Below are positions 1 to 8,336 of a DNA stretch of 34,019 nt, piece by piece. The notes under the pieces are model-generated. The model saw nothing but the letters and a program-made list of their open reading frames with translations, ran no database searches and was not told where the DNA came from. Both the position numbers and the translations under genes were made by a program. This DNA is from Streptomyces panaciradicis (GTDB lineage Bacteria; Actinomycetota; Actinomycetes; Streptomycetales; Streptomycetaceae), in assembly GCF_023516615.1 (NCBI RefSeq), contig NZ_JAMGBF010000160.1:1-34019 (forward strand), given 5' to 3'. Position 1 is the first letter of the stretch. Every line of letters begins with the position of its first letter.

Positions 1-122
1 ACCACGGCGGTCTGAAGAAGTACGCCGAGTACAAGCGGCACGACTCCGAACTGCTGTTGGAGACCACCGGCAAGGAGCTGCGCAAGCTGATGAGTTGGGT
101 CAACGACGAGGAGCGCTCGTGA
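1..122 (+). CDS. C-terminal end of an unidentified gene (partial)
   Basis: An open frame enters from the left edge, with its first full codon at base 3, and stops at the TGA at 120-122. It gives 39 residues rich in Lys, Glu and Arg, ending in MSWVNDEERS. The composition suggests a soluble helical tail. I do not recognise the family. The next start codon is only 40 bases downstream, so this gene may share a transcript with the VOC protein at 162. Confidence 0.55.
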   Translation, partial: HGGLKKYAEYKRHDSELLLETTGKELRKLMSWVNDEERS

Positions 123-161
123 TGGTGCGGGCCGGCACGGACGGGAACCGGTGACGGTCTC

Positions 162-980
162 ATGACGACACTGCATGTCACGCTGCTCGGCGGGCTTCGC
201 GAGATAGCCGCCGTACCACTGCCCGCGGCGGAAGCCGCGCACGGCACGCGGCCGCTGCGCCGCTTCGCCCTGGAACTCCACGTGCCGCACGAACGGCAGC
301 AGGCGCTGGAAGACGAACTGCGGGCCGCCGCCAGGCCGGACGGGACATACCTGCACGGCACCGACGCGATGTGGCGGGTGGTGGAAGGCTGGAGCGTCGT
401 GGCCAACGGTCTGCGGGCCGGGATCCACCGGTACCGGGTGGAGATCGAGGAGGTGGAGGAGGCCGCGCGGGCTGACCCCCGCGCCGTGGGCGAGGACGCG
501 TCAGCCGATGCGGTCAAGCTGCCCGCCGGCGAGAGCGCCGACGTCATGCAGCTCAAGCTGGCCGTTCTGGTACTGCCCGTCTCGGACGTCGACCGGGCGA
601 AGTCGTTCTACGAAGCCGTCGGGTTCCGACTGGATGCCGACCATGCCATCGACTCCTCCTACCGCGTGGTACACATGACGCCCCCGGGATCGGCGTGCTC
701 GATCCTGTTCGGGACCGGCGTCACCACGGCCGTCCCGGGCTCGGTGCGGGGCCTGCACCTCGTCGTCTCCGACATCGAGCGGGCCTGTCGGGAACTCGAC
801 GCGAGGGGCGTGGTGACCGGCGGAATCTTCCATGACACGAGCGGTGTGTTCCACCGCAGCACCGATGAGAAGCGGGTCGCAGGACTCGACCCGCAGCGTC
901 GTGACTATCACTCCTACGCCGAGTTCAGCGACCCGGACGGCAACGTATGGGTGCTTCAGGAGGTGCCGGCGCGGGGCTGA
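162..980 (+). CDS. Two-domain protein: unknown ~105-aa N-terminal domain plus VOC/glyoxalase domain
   Basis: This 272-residue protein is probably cytoplasmic. Residues 1-105 form a domain starting MTTLHVTLLGG, with the conserved stretch RRFALELHVPHER and later WRVVEGW; I do not recognise it. Residues about 130-270 are a vicinal-oxygen-chelate domain: LAVLVLPVSDVDRAKSFYEAVGF at the start and FSDPDGNVWVLQEV at the end. VOC proteins bind a metal or small ligand and include glyoxalases, dioxygenases and resistance proteins; the substrate here cannot be told. The start is supported by a second copy of the N-terminal domain at 25734, which also begins ATGACGACACTG. No clear ribosome site is seen. 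The copy at 25734 lacks the VOC part, so the two domains can be separate genes. Confidence 0.8.
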   Translation: MTTLHVTLLGGLREIAAVPLPAAEAAHGTRPLRRFALELHVPHERQQALEDELRAAARPDGTYLHGTDAMWRVVEGWSVVANGLRAGIHRYRVEIEEVEEAARADPRAVGEDASADAVKLPAGESADVMQLKLAVLVLPVSDVDRAKSFYEAVGFRLDADHAIDSSYRVVHMTPPGSACSILFGTGVTTAVPGSVRGLHLVVSDIERACRELDARGVVTGGIFHDTSGVFHRSTDEKRVAGLDPQRRDYHSYAEFSDPDGNVWVLQEVPARG

Positions 981-996
981 GAGGCTCGTGCGGTGT

Positions 997-1233
997 TCAA
1001 CCGCGCGGGAGGGCGTCCTCCGGGGATCCGGAGCGACGCTCACCTCCGCCGTGTGTCGGCGCGGTGCCGCGCAGGGTCTGGAGGGACTCGGCGATCGACG
1101 CGATACGTGAGTTCACGACGTGCACGGCTTCACGGAGCTGACGCATCCGCCCTTCGAGGGCGGTTGCCTCGGCCGTGAGGGACGCCGCGACGGTGGCGGG
1201 GTCCGCCTGAAGATCAACGCCTTGGGACATCAT
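997..1233 (-). CDS. Small coiled-coil protein, 78 aa (paralogue of 14224-14466)
   Basis: I chose the ATG at 1233 because GAGGAGG lies six bases upstream of it on the minus strand; the longer open frame up to 1362 has no such signal. The protein begins MMSQGVDLQADPATVAASL. Its core, about residues 14-56, is a predicted helix with heptad-like spacing (ALEGRMRQLREAVHVVNSRI). The core matches the small protein at 14224-14466 (VLEGRLGVLREAIDEVDARI). The tail is short, charged and Gly-rich. No enzyme motif is visible, and a role as adaptor or oligomerising partner is only a guess. A TGTCACA-type promoter with a 17-base spacer lies about 43 bases upstream, and the paralogue has the same kind of promoter. 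Confidence 0.65.
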   Translation of the reverse strand: MMSQGVDLQADPATVAASLTAEATALEGRMRQLREAVHVVNSRIASIAESLQTLRGTAPTHGGGERRSGSPEDALPRG

Positions 1234-1275
1234 CCCGGTCCTCCTCGGATTGTGTCGGACACCAATCCCTGTACT

Positions 1276-1303
1276 GACCGGGCAGGGGGGCGCGCTTGTG
1301 ACA
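1276..1303 (-). promoter_or_regulatory. ECF41/SigJ-like promoter for the 78-aa coiled-coil gene
   Basis: On the minus strand, TGTCACA (1297-1303) and GGTC (1276-1279) are separated by 17 bases, one more than at the other sites in the window. The -10 box ends 42 bases before the ATG at 1233, leaving room for a leader with the GAGGAGG ribosome site. Confidence 0.55.
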
Positions 1304-1333
1304 GCCGGAGGCGTCGTACCCGCAGTGGGGCGG

Positions 1334-1353
1334 GCGGCCCGGGGCGGGGCCGC
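1334..1353 (-). terminator. GC-rich hairpin after the 85-aa gene
   Basis: A perfect 7-base stem (GCGGCCC / GGGCCGC) with a 6-base loop lies 19 bases beyond the stop of the minus-strand gene ending at 1372. There is no T-run, as is common for actinobacterial terminators. Confidence 0.45.
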
Positions 1354-1371
1354 GGCTGACACTTCCTGGGT

Positions 1372-1629
1372 TCAGCAGGCTTCCAGAGCGAAGTCGCCCA
1401 GGATGTGCTGTCGTATGCGCTGCACCTCGGCGCGATCGGGTTCCACGGGCACCTGGCCGCGGGCGTCCCGCTCGGAGGCGCTGTTGGCCCGGCGCACCGC
1501 CGCGCACAGGGCTTCGGCGCTGTCCGGCGCCTCGCCGACGACGTAGTACAGCCAGACGATCCGGGAGCCGTCCGACCGGCACGGCAGCCCGACCAACCAG
1601 GTGCGGGAGTCTTTGGATGTGCTGAACAT
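1372..1629 (-). CDS. Small hypothetical protein, 85 aa
   Basis: The protein starts MFSTSKDSRTWLVG, continues with an aromatic, strand-like stretch (RIVWLYYVVGEAPD) and ends in a charged helix rich in Arg and Glu. No family is recognised. No other in-frame start exists between 1629 and 1680, so ATG 1629 is favoured; the ribosome site is modest (GGAG ten bases upstream). A promoter of the window-wide TGTCAC-N16-NGTC type lies at 1713-1739. It is divergent from the same kind of promoter serving the PP2C phosphatase. That context, together with a reading frame free of stops, is the main support for its being a real gene. Confidence 0.55.
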   Translation of the reverse strand: MFSTSKDSRTWLVGLPCRSDGSRIVWLYYVVGEAPDSAEALCAAVRRANSASERDARGQVPVEPDRAEVQRIRQHILGDFALEAC

Positions 1630-1712
1630 GAGGTCTCGTCTCCGTTCTCTGCCGGCGCCGATGGCGGCAAAAGTGGGTGGGGCTCCGCAAGGAGTTCCGC
1701 CCTTGCTTCATT

Positions 1713-1739
1713 GACTGGACAGCGCCCCGGTTCGTGACA
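1713..1739 (-). promoter_or_regulatory. ECF41/SigJ-like promoter for the 85-aa gene
   Basis: Minus strand: TGTCACG (1733-1739), 16 bases, AGTC (1713-1716). The box lies 83 bases before ATG 1629. It pairs head-to-head with the promoter at 1806-1832. Confidence 0.6.
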
Positions 1740-1805
1740 GCGATTCGGCCTGTTGCAGCCGTCCCCCTCAACTGCCCTGGCGCGGAACGTGGATGGAGAT
1801 CTTGG

Positions 1806-1832
1806 TGTCACAGATACGTGTGTGGCGGTGTC
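1806..1832 (+). promoter_or_regulatory. ECF41/SigJ-like promoter for the PP2C phosphatase
   Basis: TGTCACA (1806-1812), 16 bases, TGTC (1829-1832). Transcription would start near 1839. That is downstream of the ATGs at 1793 and 1835, and about 30 bases before a GTG with a good ribosome site at 1871. The site therefore helps decide the gene start. Confidence 0.6.
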
Positions 1833-1870
1833 TCATGAGCGAACAGATCGGGCCAGGCAGGAGAAAAAGG

Positions 1871-3178
1871 GTGCGCGTTCCGCGTGCCGCCGACACTCGT
1901 GCGTGGAGCCGCCATCGCCTCTCGCCGCACGAAAGACCACATATGAGCATCCCTATTCCGCTGCCGGACGTTCCGGCCGTCGATCGTCGTGGAGGACATC
2001 GGGCTCGCGAGGCCCGTCCCCGTGGGGACTTCACCTTCTGCCGCGACCTCCGCGTGGTTGTGCTGTCCCAGGACGAACAGGACGCGGTCCACGTCCGGCG
2101 GCTGCTTCCGGACCGGCTGGTCGATGCGCTGATCTGGCACACGAACGTCGACGTAGGATGGCGCACGTCCGGCACCCACGCCCCACTGTGCGTTCTGGTG
2201 GGCAGCACACCGGCCGGACGGACCTTGGCCGACGTCGTCACCCGGGTACGCCGCCATGCCCCCGACGCAGCCGTGCTCGTTCTCGAGGGTACGTATGCGC
2301 CCCACGCCTTCCGCTCTGTCGCCGGCTCGGTGCAAGGGCGCGCCGATCACCGCCGCAGCGCTCCCCACGAGTTCCGCCGGAAGATCTGGGTGGCGCTGCA
2401 ACGTGCCGTCGCCGGGCGCACCGCGGCGGGCGAGGAGATCGCGCGGGACAACGCCCTGCTGGAACGGGGCCTGTTGCCCGATCCGACGCTGCAGGCAGAC
2501 GGCTTCACGACCGCCTTCCACTACGCGCCGGGGCGCGCGCACACTTTGCTGGGCGGTGACTTCTGCGATGTGGTGCGTGGTGACGACGGCAGCGCCCACG
2601 TGGTCATGGGCGATGTGTCCGGGCACGGTGCCACCGCGGCCGCCCTCGGTGTCCACCTGCGCCTGGCATGGCGCACTGCGGTGCTGTGTGGGCAGAGCCA
2701 GCTGGAACAACTCCATCTGCTCGAACGCATCCTGACCGAGGAGCGAGCGGAGGAGGACACCTACGCGACCGTGGTGTCCTTGGTCCTGTCGCCCCGACGG
2801 CGCACCGTGCGGACGGTCACCGCCGGCCATCCGGGCTTTCTGCACCGGCACGGGAATGAGGTCCGTTGGGTGGAGCCGCCGCCAGGTCTCCCGCTGGGAC
2901 TCTTCCCCGGGCAAGGGGACTGGGGTGAGAGCGAGATGGCGATGTCGGACGGGGACGGCATCGTGCTGTTCACCGACGGACTCTATGAAGGTCGTACGGC
3001 CGGCGGACGGCTCGGGGAGGAGGGCTTGCTGAGGCTGGCCGGTCGGCTCGCGCATCTGGAGGCGCAGACGTTCGTCGACGCTCTGGTCCGCGGTGTGTCT
3101 CTGCTGGCCGCTCCGTTCGGTGGGCTGCGGGACGATGTGGCGGTGCTTCATCTGTCCAGCGACGGAGAGGGAGTTTGA
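1871..3178 (+). CDS. SpoIIE/RsbU-type PP2C serine/threonine phosphatase
   Basis: This 435-residue cytoplasmic protein should dephosphorylate phosphoserine or phosphothreonine on a partner, typically an anti-sigma-factor antagonist in a sigma-control cascade. The C-terminal half (about residues 205-430) is a PPM-type phosphatase: GGDFCDVV and MGDVSGHG carry metal-binding aspartates, followed by TAGHPG, FTDGLYEG and LRDDVAVL. The N-terminal ~180 residues contain a receiver-like fold (RVVVLSQDEQDAVHVRRLL, then CVLVGSTPAGRTLADVV) without an obvious phospho-acceptor pattern, so it may be a pseudo-receiver. I chose GTG 1871 because AGGAGAAAAAGG lies directly upstream and the promoter at 1806-1832 starts transcription after the ATGs at 1793 and 1835. 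ATG 1943 is the other option. It sits in the sigma-dependent regulon inferred for this window; its partner is not encoded here. Confidence 0.85.
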   Translation: MRVPRAADTRAWSRHRLSPHERPHMSIPIPLPDVPAVDRRGGHRAREARPRGDFTFCRDLRVVVLSQDEQDAVHVRRLLPDRLVDALIWHTNVDVGWRTSGTHAPLCVLVGSTPAGRTLADVVTRVRRHAPDAAVLVLEGTYAPHAFRSVAGSVQGRADHRRSAPHEFRRKIWVALQRAVAGRTAAGEEIARDNALLERGLLPDPTLQADGFTTAFHYAPGRAHTLLGGDFCDVVRGDDGSAHVVMGDVSGHGATAAALGVHLRLAWRTAVLCGQSQLEQLHLLERILTEERAEEDTYATVVSLVLSPRRRTVRTVTAGHPGFLHRHGNEVRWVEPPPGLPLGLFPGQGDWGESEMAMSDGDGIVLFTDGLYEGRTAGGRLGEEGLLRLAGRLAHLEAQTFVDALVRGVSLLAAPFGGLRDDVAVLHLSSDGEGV

Positions 3179-3219
3179 TGGTCGGTGGACCCGCGGGGCG
3201 GGCCCGGCCTACGGGCGAA

Positions 3220-3253
3220 GCCGGTTCCCCCTGGGGAAGGGGCGGGAACCGGC
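3220..3253 (+). terminator. Terminator hairpin after the PP2C gene
   Basis: A perfect 10-base stem (GCCGGTTCCC / GGGAACCGGC) with a 14-base loop starts 41 bases after the PP2C stop, between two convergent genes. Confidence 0.65.
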
Positions 3254-3274
3254 GGGTAGATACGCCGCGGCCGG

Positions 3275-3306
3275 GGGCTCTCGGCGCTCGACCTAGTCGA
3301 GAGCCC
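3275..3306. terminator. Hairpin overlapping the end of the MFS gene
   Basis: A 9-base perfect stem (GGGCTCTCG / CGAGAGCCC) flanks a 14-base loop that contains the MFS stop codon (3293-3295 on the minus strand). It lies between convergent genes and may serve either strand, together with the hairpin at 3220-3253. Confidence 0.45.
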
Positions 3307-4825
3307 GGTGATGGGCGAAGCGCGACACCAGCGGCGGCTCCATCAGCCAGCCGTGCGCCCGGCCGTGCCGTGCGACGGAGGTGTCGGCGGTCTCGCGCAG
3401 CAGGGCGAAGGCCATCGTCGCGCCGATGGCCAGCAGGCCCGCGCACAGGGGCATGGCCCGGTTGAACGCCGTGTCGAAGGAGTCGGGGGAGCGGTATGCG
3501 TCCGGGCTCATGCCGACCAGCAGCGGCAGTGCGGCAACCGAGACCAGCCCGGCCGCGCGTGCGGCCGCGTTGTTGATCCCGCTGGCCAGGCCCGCGTCGG
3601 CGGCCTCGACCGAGGCCAGCAGCGTCACGCTCAGCGGAGCGACCATGATGACCATGCCCGTCCCCATCACGAGCAGGGCGGGCAGAACGTCGGCGAAGTA
3701 GGAGGCGTGCGTGCCCACCCGCGCCGTCATCAGCATGCCCACTCCGCACACCACAGGGCCGACGGTGAGCGGGATGCGCGGCCCCAGGCGCTGGGCGAGC
3801 GTCCCGGAGCGGGCGGAGAACAGCAGCATCAGCACCGTGCTCGGCAACATGGCGGCGCCCGCCGCCAGTGCCGAGTAGCCGGCGACGATCTGTAGTTGCA
3901 GGGCGGTCAGGAAGAAGAACCCGCCCAGCCCGGCGTAGACGCACAGGGTGATCAGGTTGATGGCCGTGAACGGCCGCGACGAGAAGATCGACAGGGGCAT
4001 CATCGGGTCGCTGCTGCGCCGCTCCACCATCAGGAACGCGGCACCGGCCGCGATGCCGCCCGCGGCCGCGCCCAGGGCGACTGGCCCGCCGGAACGTGCT
4101 TCTGTCAGCGCGTAGGTGGCCAGAGCGAGCGTCAGCGCGCCCAGCGCCGCACCGGCGAGGTCGAAGCCCCGCCGGGACGGGGTGTGGGTACCTGCCGGGA
4201 CGGTGGGCTGCCGAGGCCTGCCGACGGACTCCGGGACGTGGCGCAGTGCCAGGGGCACGCACAGCAACGCCGGGGGGATCGTCAGCAGGAAGGTCCAGCG
4301 CCAGCCGGGGCCGTCGACGAGCCATCCGCCGAGAAACGGCCCGAGTGCCGCCCCGATGCCGCCGAACCCGGACCACAGGCCGATGGCGCGCGGCCGGTCG
4401 TCCGGGTGGAAGGAGGCTTCGATGATCGCCAGTGAGCCGGGGGTGAGCAGCGCTCCGCCGACGCCCTGGAGCGCCCGGGCGGCGATGAGCGTGGTCGTGT
4501 CGGGAGCCAGTCCGCACAGCAAGGACGCCGCAGCGAACCAGACGATCCCCAGGACGAAGATCCGGCGTCGGCCGAAACGGTCGCCCAGGGAACCGCCCAG
4601 CAGGATGAGTCCCGCCAGGGTCACCATGTAGGCGTTCACGGTCCACTGGAGTGCGGCGAGGTCGGCGTCGAAGTCGTCGCCGATGTGCGGCAGCGCGACG
4701 TTGGTGACGGTCGAGCCGAGCAGCACCACGCTGGAGCCGAGGACGGTGGCCAGAAGGGTCCATCGGCCACGGGCGCTGGCGATGCGCAGGAGGGCCGGGT
4801 CACTCGGGGCTGGGGAGGGGCACAT
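3293..4825 (-). CDS. MFS drug exporter, DHA2/EmrB-QacA type (14 TM)
   Basis: This 510-residue inner-membrane protein is likely a proton-coupled multidrug or metabolite exporter. The N-terminal part shows the DHA2 hallmarks: LGSTVTNVALPHIGDDF in TM1, AALQWTVNAYMVTLAG, motif A as GGSLGDRFGRRRIFV, and motif C-like LGPFLGGWL. Hydrophobic segments continue to the end, consistent with 14 TM helices. ATG 4825 has AAGGAG five bases upstream. A TGTCACA-N16-GGTC promoter lies at 4935-4961, giving a leader of about 100 bases; another such promoter lies further up at 5144-5170. A 5' fragment of a related gene survives at 21241-21343. The substrate is unknown. Confidence 0.9.
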   Translation of the reverse strand: MCPSPAPSDPALLRIASARGRWTLLATVLGSSVVLLGSTVTNVALPHIGDDFDADLAALQWTVNAYMVTLAGLILLGGSLGDRFGRRRIFVLGIVWFAAASLLCGLAPDTTTLIAARALQGVGGALLTPGSLAIIEASFHPDDRPRAIGLWSGFGGIGAALGPFLGGWLVDGPGWRWTFLLTIPPALLCVPLALRHVPESVGRPRQPTVPAGTHTPSRRGFDLAGAALGALTLALATYALTEARSGGPVALGAAAGGIAAGAAFLMVERRSSDPMMPLSIFSSRPFTAINLITLCVYAGLGGFFFLTALQLQIVAGYSALAAGAAMLPSTVLMLLFSARSGTLAQRLGPRIPLTVGPVVCGVGMLMTARVGTHASYFADVLPALLVMGTGMVIMVAPLSVTLLASVEAADAGLASGINNAAARAAGLVSVAALPLLVGMSPDAYRSPDSFDTAFNRAMPLCAGLLAIGATMAFALLRETADTSVARHGRAHGWLMEPPLVSRFAHHRALD

Positions 4826-4934
4826 GTCGTCTCCTTGGGACGGTGGGCCAGGAGGCGGCCGGTACGTTCGTGCCGGGCAGAGGGTGCGGCAGGTCGGCCT
4901 TCTCGTCACCGGCAGCGATGGCTCGTACCCCCCT

Positions 4935-4961
4935 GACCAGGCGACCCCGGCATCTGTGACA
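4935..4961 (-). promoter_or_regulatory. ECF41/SigJ-like promoter for the MFS exporter
   Basis: Minus strand: TGTCACA (4955-4961), 16 bases, GGTC (4935-4938). The -10 box ends 109 bases before ATG 4825. Confidence 0.65.
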
Positions 4962-5143
4962 GGGCGGCGCACGAAGGTTCGCGCCGGTGTCGATCGGCCC
5001 TGACACGGCCGGTCCGGCATCGTCGGACGCGTCGCGTCAAGGGCAACGGGACGTCGAGGACGCCCCGGCCGGCGCAGCGTGGGCCGAGCGGACCGCGCCA
5101 CGCGCGGCCGCACAGCGAACGGAGAGGATCATTGGTTGGGATC

Positions 5144-5170
5144 GACCGGACAAGCCCCCGATTTGTGACA
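5144..5170 (-). promoter_or_regulatory. ECF41/SigJ-like promoter with no clear gene directly downstream
   Basis: Minus strand: TGTCACA (5164-5170), 16 bases, GGTC (5144-5147). Transcription would run into the region 4826-5140, which has no convincing gene. Only a 31-codon frame starting ATG 5132 follows, without a ribosome site. It could be a second MFS promoter with a long leader, or make a small RNA. The rest of the 4826-5314 gap shows nothing else I can name. Confidence 0.6.
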
Positions 5171-5314
5171 ACCTCAGCGTGTTTCCGGGCGTGGAAGTAG
5201 TCACACCGTCTGTCCGCGCGGCGGGGGAGGGGCCACGGGTATCGTGACAAGGATTCTTCCGAACACCGCTGTGGGAGCTCTGTTCCCCCGGATCCCGCCG
5301 AGGAGCCGAGTCGC

Positions 5315-8095
5315 ATGATCGCCAGCCCGCTTCCCGCTCTGGTCGGCAGGCAGCGTGAGTGCACGGCGCTCGACAACCTGCTGGCCGGCCTTCGGGACGG
5401 CGGTTCTCGTGTCCTGGTCGTCCGGGGTGAGGCGGGCATCGGCAAGTCGGTGCTGCTGGAGTACGTGGCTGCGCAGGCGTCCCGGGTGAAGGTGGCCTGG
5501 GCACGTGGTGTCGAGGCCGACATGGAGTTGCCCTACGCGAGCCTGCACCAGGTGTGCGCGCCGTTCCTGGACGGTGTCGAGGAACTGCCGCAACCCCAGC
5601 GTGACGCGCTACGCGTGGCGTTCGGGACGGCCGTCGGCGATCCGCCCGACCGCTTCCTGGTCGGCCTCGCCGTGCTGACCCTGCTCACCCGCGCCTCGGA
5701 GACCCGGCCGGTGCTGGTACTGGTCGACGACGCCCAGTGGCTGGACCAAGTGTCGTTGCAGACACTTGAGTTCGTGGCCCGACGACTGCTCGCGGAGCCG
5801 GTTGCCATGGCGTTCGCGGTCCGCGACCCCGAGGGGCAGTCCGCGCTCGCGGGCCTGCCGGCACTGCAACTCGGGGGCCTTGACGCCGCTGCGGCCGGGG
5901 AACTCCTCGAGGGCGCTGTGGGCGGACGGTTGGAGGAGCGGGTCAGGGACCGGTTCGTGGCCGAGACGCACGGCAACCCGCTGGCGCTACTGGAATTCTC
6001 CCGCGGCCGCAGCGCGGCCGAACTGGCCTACGGCGTCGACGCGTCGAGCGCCCCGATCGTCCAAGGGCCGGTGGCCAGCCGCGTCGAGCGTGATTTCGCC
6101 GGGCGGCTCGGTGCGCTGCCGGCCGCGACCCGCACCCTGCTGCTGATCGCCGCGGCGGAACCGGTCGGCGACGTACGCCTGTTGACCCGCGCGGCCGCTT
6201 CCCTCGGCATCACTCCGGACACCGCACCGGCCAAGGCAGCCGGCCTGATCGAGTTCGGTGAACCCGTACGGTTCCGGCACCCCCTGGTCCGTTCGGCGGT
6301 CTACCACGGAGCCGAGCCGGAGGAACGACGTGCGGTGCACCGGGCCTTGGCCGAGGCGACGGACCCCCTCCTGGATCCCGATCGGCGTGCCTGGCACGCC
6401 GCGCAGGCGGCCGATGGGCCGGACGAGGAGGTCGCCGCAGGACTGGAGCAAGCCGCAGACCGCGCCCGGCAGCGCGGTGGCATCGCGGCCGAGGCGGTTC
6501 TGCTGGAACGCGCGGTGGAGGTGACGCCCGACCCCTGGCCGCGTGGGCGCCGGGCCCTTGCGGCGGCCGAGGCGCACTTCTCGGCCGCCGCGCCCGAACG
6601 AGCCACGGAACTGGCCGCGGTGGCCGACCTGTATCCCCTCAGCGTCCTGGACCGGGCCCGCCTGGCCCGTCTGCGGGCCAGAATCCTCTTCGCCCGCAGC
6701 CGCAGCGACGAGGCGGCACCACTGCTCCTGAACGCGGCCGCACAGTTCACGGCGGCCGGATCTCCCCTGGCGCGGGAGACGTACCTGGAGGCGATCAGCG
6801 CGACCATCTTCGCCGGCCGGGTCCATGGACCGACCGGTGCCCGCGCCGCGGCGATCGCGGCCCGCGCGTCCGGGGCGCCCTCATCGGGCTCCAAGGCCGC
6901 GGACGCTCTCCTGGACGGTGTGGCGGCCCTGCTCGCGGATGGCTCCGAGACGGCCGTCCCAGCCCTGCGCGAGGCACTCGACCTGCTCGAACACGAAGAA
7001 CTTCGCACGCGGGAGGCGACCGTGCGGTGGCTGCTGCTGGCACCGGTCGCGCTCGAGTCGTTCATCCACTGGGCCTGGGACCTGCACGCCTGGGACACAC
7101 TCGCGACTCGCGCGGTGCGACTGGCTCGGGACATCGGAGCACTCGGCACCCTGCCGCCGGCTCTGATCTACGCGGGCGGGGTGCACATCCACTACGGCGA
7201 CTTCGCCGAGGCCGACCGGATGATCGACGAGGCCGACGCGATCGCCGCCGCGACCGGCCACGCCCCACACAAATACGCCGCGCTCGTCCTGGCCGCTTGG
7301 CGGGGGGAGGCGGATGTCGCCGCAGGCATCATCGAAGAGGCAAGAGAGCGCGCCGTGCAGCGGGGCGAGGTGTCCCTGCTCGGTGCCATGGGCTACATCC
7401 AGGGCGTGCTCTTCAACGGACTGGCCCGCTACGAAGAAGCGATCGATGCCGCTCGCACCGGTATCGAGCACGACGGGTTCAACTTCACCGGTCTGTCGCT
7501 GGTCGAACATGTGGAGGCCGCGACGCGCTGCGGTGAACTCGACCAGGCCCGTGCCTCGTTGGCCCGCCTCACCGAACTCACCCGCGCCGCCGACTCCGGA
7601 TGGGCGCGGGGTGCGAGCGCACGCAGTGAGGCGCTGCTGGCCGACGGTGAGGCAGCTGACCGCCTGTACCGCACGGCGATCGAGGAATTCGGCCGCGGCG
7701 GGGTTGTCGTGGAGGTGGCACGCACCCACCTGCTGTACGGCGAGTGGCTGCGTCGCGCACAGCGCCGCGCGCAGGCCCGCGAGCATCTCCGCACAGCACA
7801 TGACATGTTCGACGCGATGCCGGCTCACGCGTTCGCCGAACGGGCCCGACGTGAGCTGATCGCCACCGGCGAGCAGGTGACCGCGCGGGAGACCACACCG
7901 GCCAACGCTCTCACCCCGCAGGAGTCGCAGGTCGCAGCCCTCGCCGCCGACGGCATGACGAACGCGCGGATCGGGGCGGAGCTGTTCATCAGTCCCCATA
8001 CTGTGGAATGGCACCTGCGGAAGGTCTACGTGAAGCTCGGCATCAGCTCCCGCCGAGCCCTGCCGGAAGTCCTCGACAGCGCACGCGCACGGTGA
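5315..8095 (+). CDS. LuxR-family regulator with N-terminal AAA ATPase (LAL type)
   Basis: This 926-residue cytoplasmic transcription regulator has an N-terminal ATPase module. It shows VGRQREC at residue ~9, a Walker A motif GEAGIGKS near residue 38, and a Walker B-like VLVLVDDAQWLD near residue 135. A long Ala/Arg/Glu-rich helical middle resembles TPR-like repeats. The last ~60 residues are a LuxR/GerE helix-turn-helix: LTPQESQVAALAADGMTNARIGAELF then SPHTVEWHLRKVY. LAL proteins bind an inducer and ATP to activate pathway genes, often for secondary metabolism or sugar use. ATG 5315 has GAGGAG nine bases upstream. No TGTCACA promoter points at it, so it probably belongs to a different circuit from its neighbours. 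Its target cannot be told. Confidence 0.92.
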   Translation: MIASPLPALVGRQRECTALDNLLAGLRDGGSRVLVVRGEAGIGKSVLLEYVAAQASRVKVAWARGVEADMELPYASLHQVCAPFLDGVEELPQPQRDALRVAFGTAVGDPPDRFLVGLAVLTLLTRASETRPVLVLVDDAQWLDQVSLQTLEFVARRLLAEPVAMAFAVRDPEGQSALAGLPALQLGGLDAAAAGELLEGAVGGRLEERVRDRFVAETHGNPLALLEFSRGRSAAELAYGVDASSAPIVQGPVASRVERDFAGRLGALPAATRTLLLIAAAEPVGDVRLLTRAAASLGITPDTAPAKAAGLIEFGEPVRFRHPLVRSAVYHGAEPEERRAVHRALAEATDPLLDPDRRAWHAAQAADGPDEEVAAGLEQAADRARQRGGIAAEAVLLERAVEVTPDPWPRGRRALAAAEAHFSAAAPERATELAAVADLYPLSVLDRARLARLRARILFARSRSDEAAPLLLNAAAQFTAAGSPLARETYLEAISATIFAGRVHGPTGARAAAIAARASGAPSSGSKAADALLDGVAALLADGSETAVPALREALDLLEHEELRTREATVRWLLLAPVALESFIHWAWDLHAWDTLATRAVRLARDIGALGTLPPALIYAGGVHIHYGDFAEADRMIDEADAIAAATGHAPHKYAALVLAAWRGEADVAAGIIEEARERAVQRGEVSLLGAMGYIQGVLFNGLARYEEAIDAARTGIEHDGFNFTGLSLVEHVEAATRCGELDQARASLARLTELTRAADSGWARGASARSEALLADGEAADRLYRTAIEEFGRGGVVVEVARTHLLYGEWLRRAQRRAQAREHLRTAHDMFDAMPAHAFAERARRELIATGEQVTARETTPANALTPQESQVAALAADGMTNARIGAELFISPHTVEWHLRKVYVKLGISSRRALPEVLDSARAR

Positions 8096-8140
8096 GTTGG
8101 AACCGACAGACATCACGAATCCGCGGGGACCACGCACCTA

Positions 8141-8160
8141 TGGGGGACGGCATACCCCCA
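8141..8160 (+). terminator. Weak hairpin after the LuxR gene
   Basis: TGGGGG / CCCCCA, a 6-base stem with an 8-base loop, lies 46 bases after the LuxR stop. It is short and not followed by a T-run. Confidence 0.35.
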
Positions 8161-8213
8161 CCGCACAGACCGTGACGGTCGTGACAGCGCGCCTTCCGGC
8201 CGCCGGCGCGTAC

Positions 8214-8336
8214 CAGCGGCTCTGGGGTGAAGCTCAGCGTCTCGTTGAGGGTGAAGCTGCTGGACTCGTGGCACATGGTGCCGCAGGCAGGTTGGTGGTG
8301 CCCGAAGGCGTGGGCGAAGAACCGCAGGACGAAGGC
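8214..8336 (-). pseudogene. Remnant of a molybdopterin (formate-dehydrogenase-like) oxidoreductase
   Basis: On the minus strand a short stretch reads FVLRFFAHAFG, then in the next frame GTTNLP, then back to CGTMCHESSSFTLNETL. This resembles the conserved FGTNNLPDCSNMCHESSG block of FdhF/YdeP-type molybdopterin oxidoreductases, interrupted by frameshifts. Nothing of the rest of the ~750-residue enzyme is recognisable. The flanks, 8096-8213 and 8337-8491, hold no gene that I can support. The call rests on one motif remembered from the family, so confidence is modest. Confidence 0.4.

Noticed and set aside
133..159. CGGCACG-N16-GGTC before the gene at 162
   Set aside because: The -35 box matches poorly, and the -10 box lies only two bases before the start codon, so transcription would begin inside the gene.
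1808..3151. Long open frame on the strand opposite the PP2C gene
   Set aside because: A shadow frame caused by high GC; the plus-strand frame has clear phosphatase motifs.
2970..4763. 597-codon open frame in another frame of the MFS gene
   Set aside because: Arg/Pro-rich shadow with no membrane segments; the alternative frame gives a full DHA2 transporter.
5243..5249. CGTGACA just upstream of the LuxR gene
   Set aside because: It reads on the minus strand, away from the LuxR gene, and has no -10 match.
8173..8185. Paired GTGAC motifs (GTGACGGTCGTGACA) near 8175
   Set aside because: The minus-strand TGTCACG has no NGTC at 16 bases and no gene start follows at a sensible distance.
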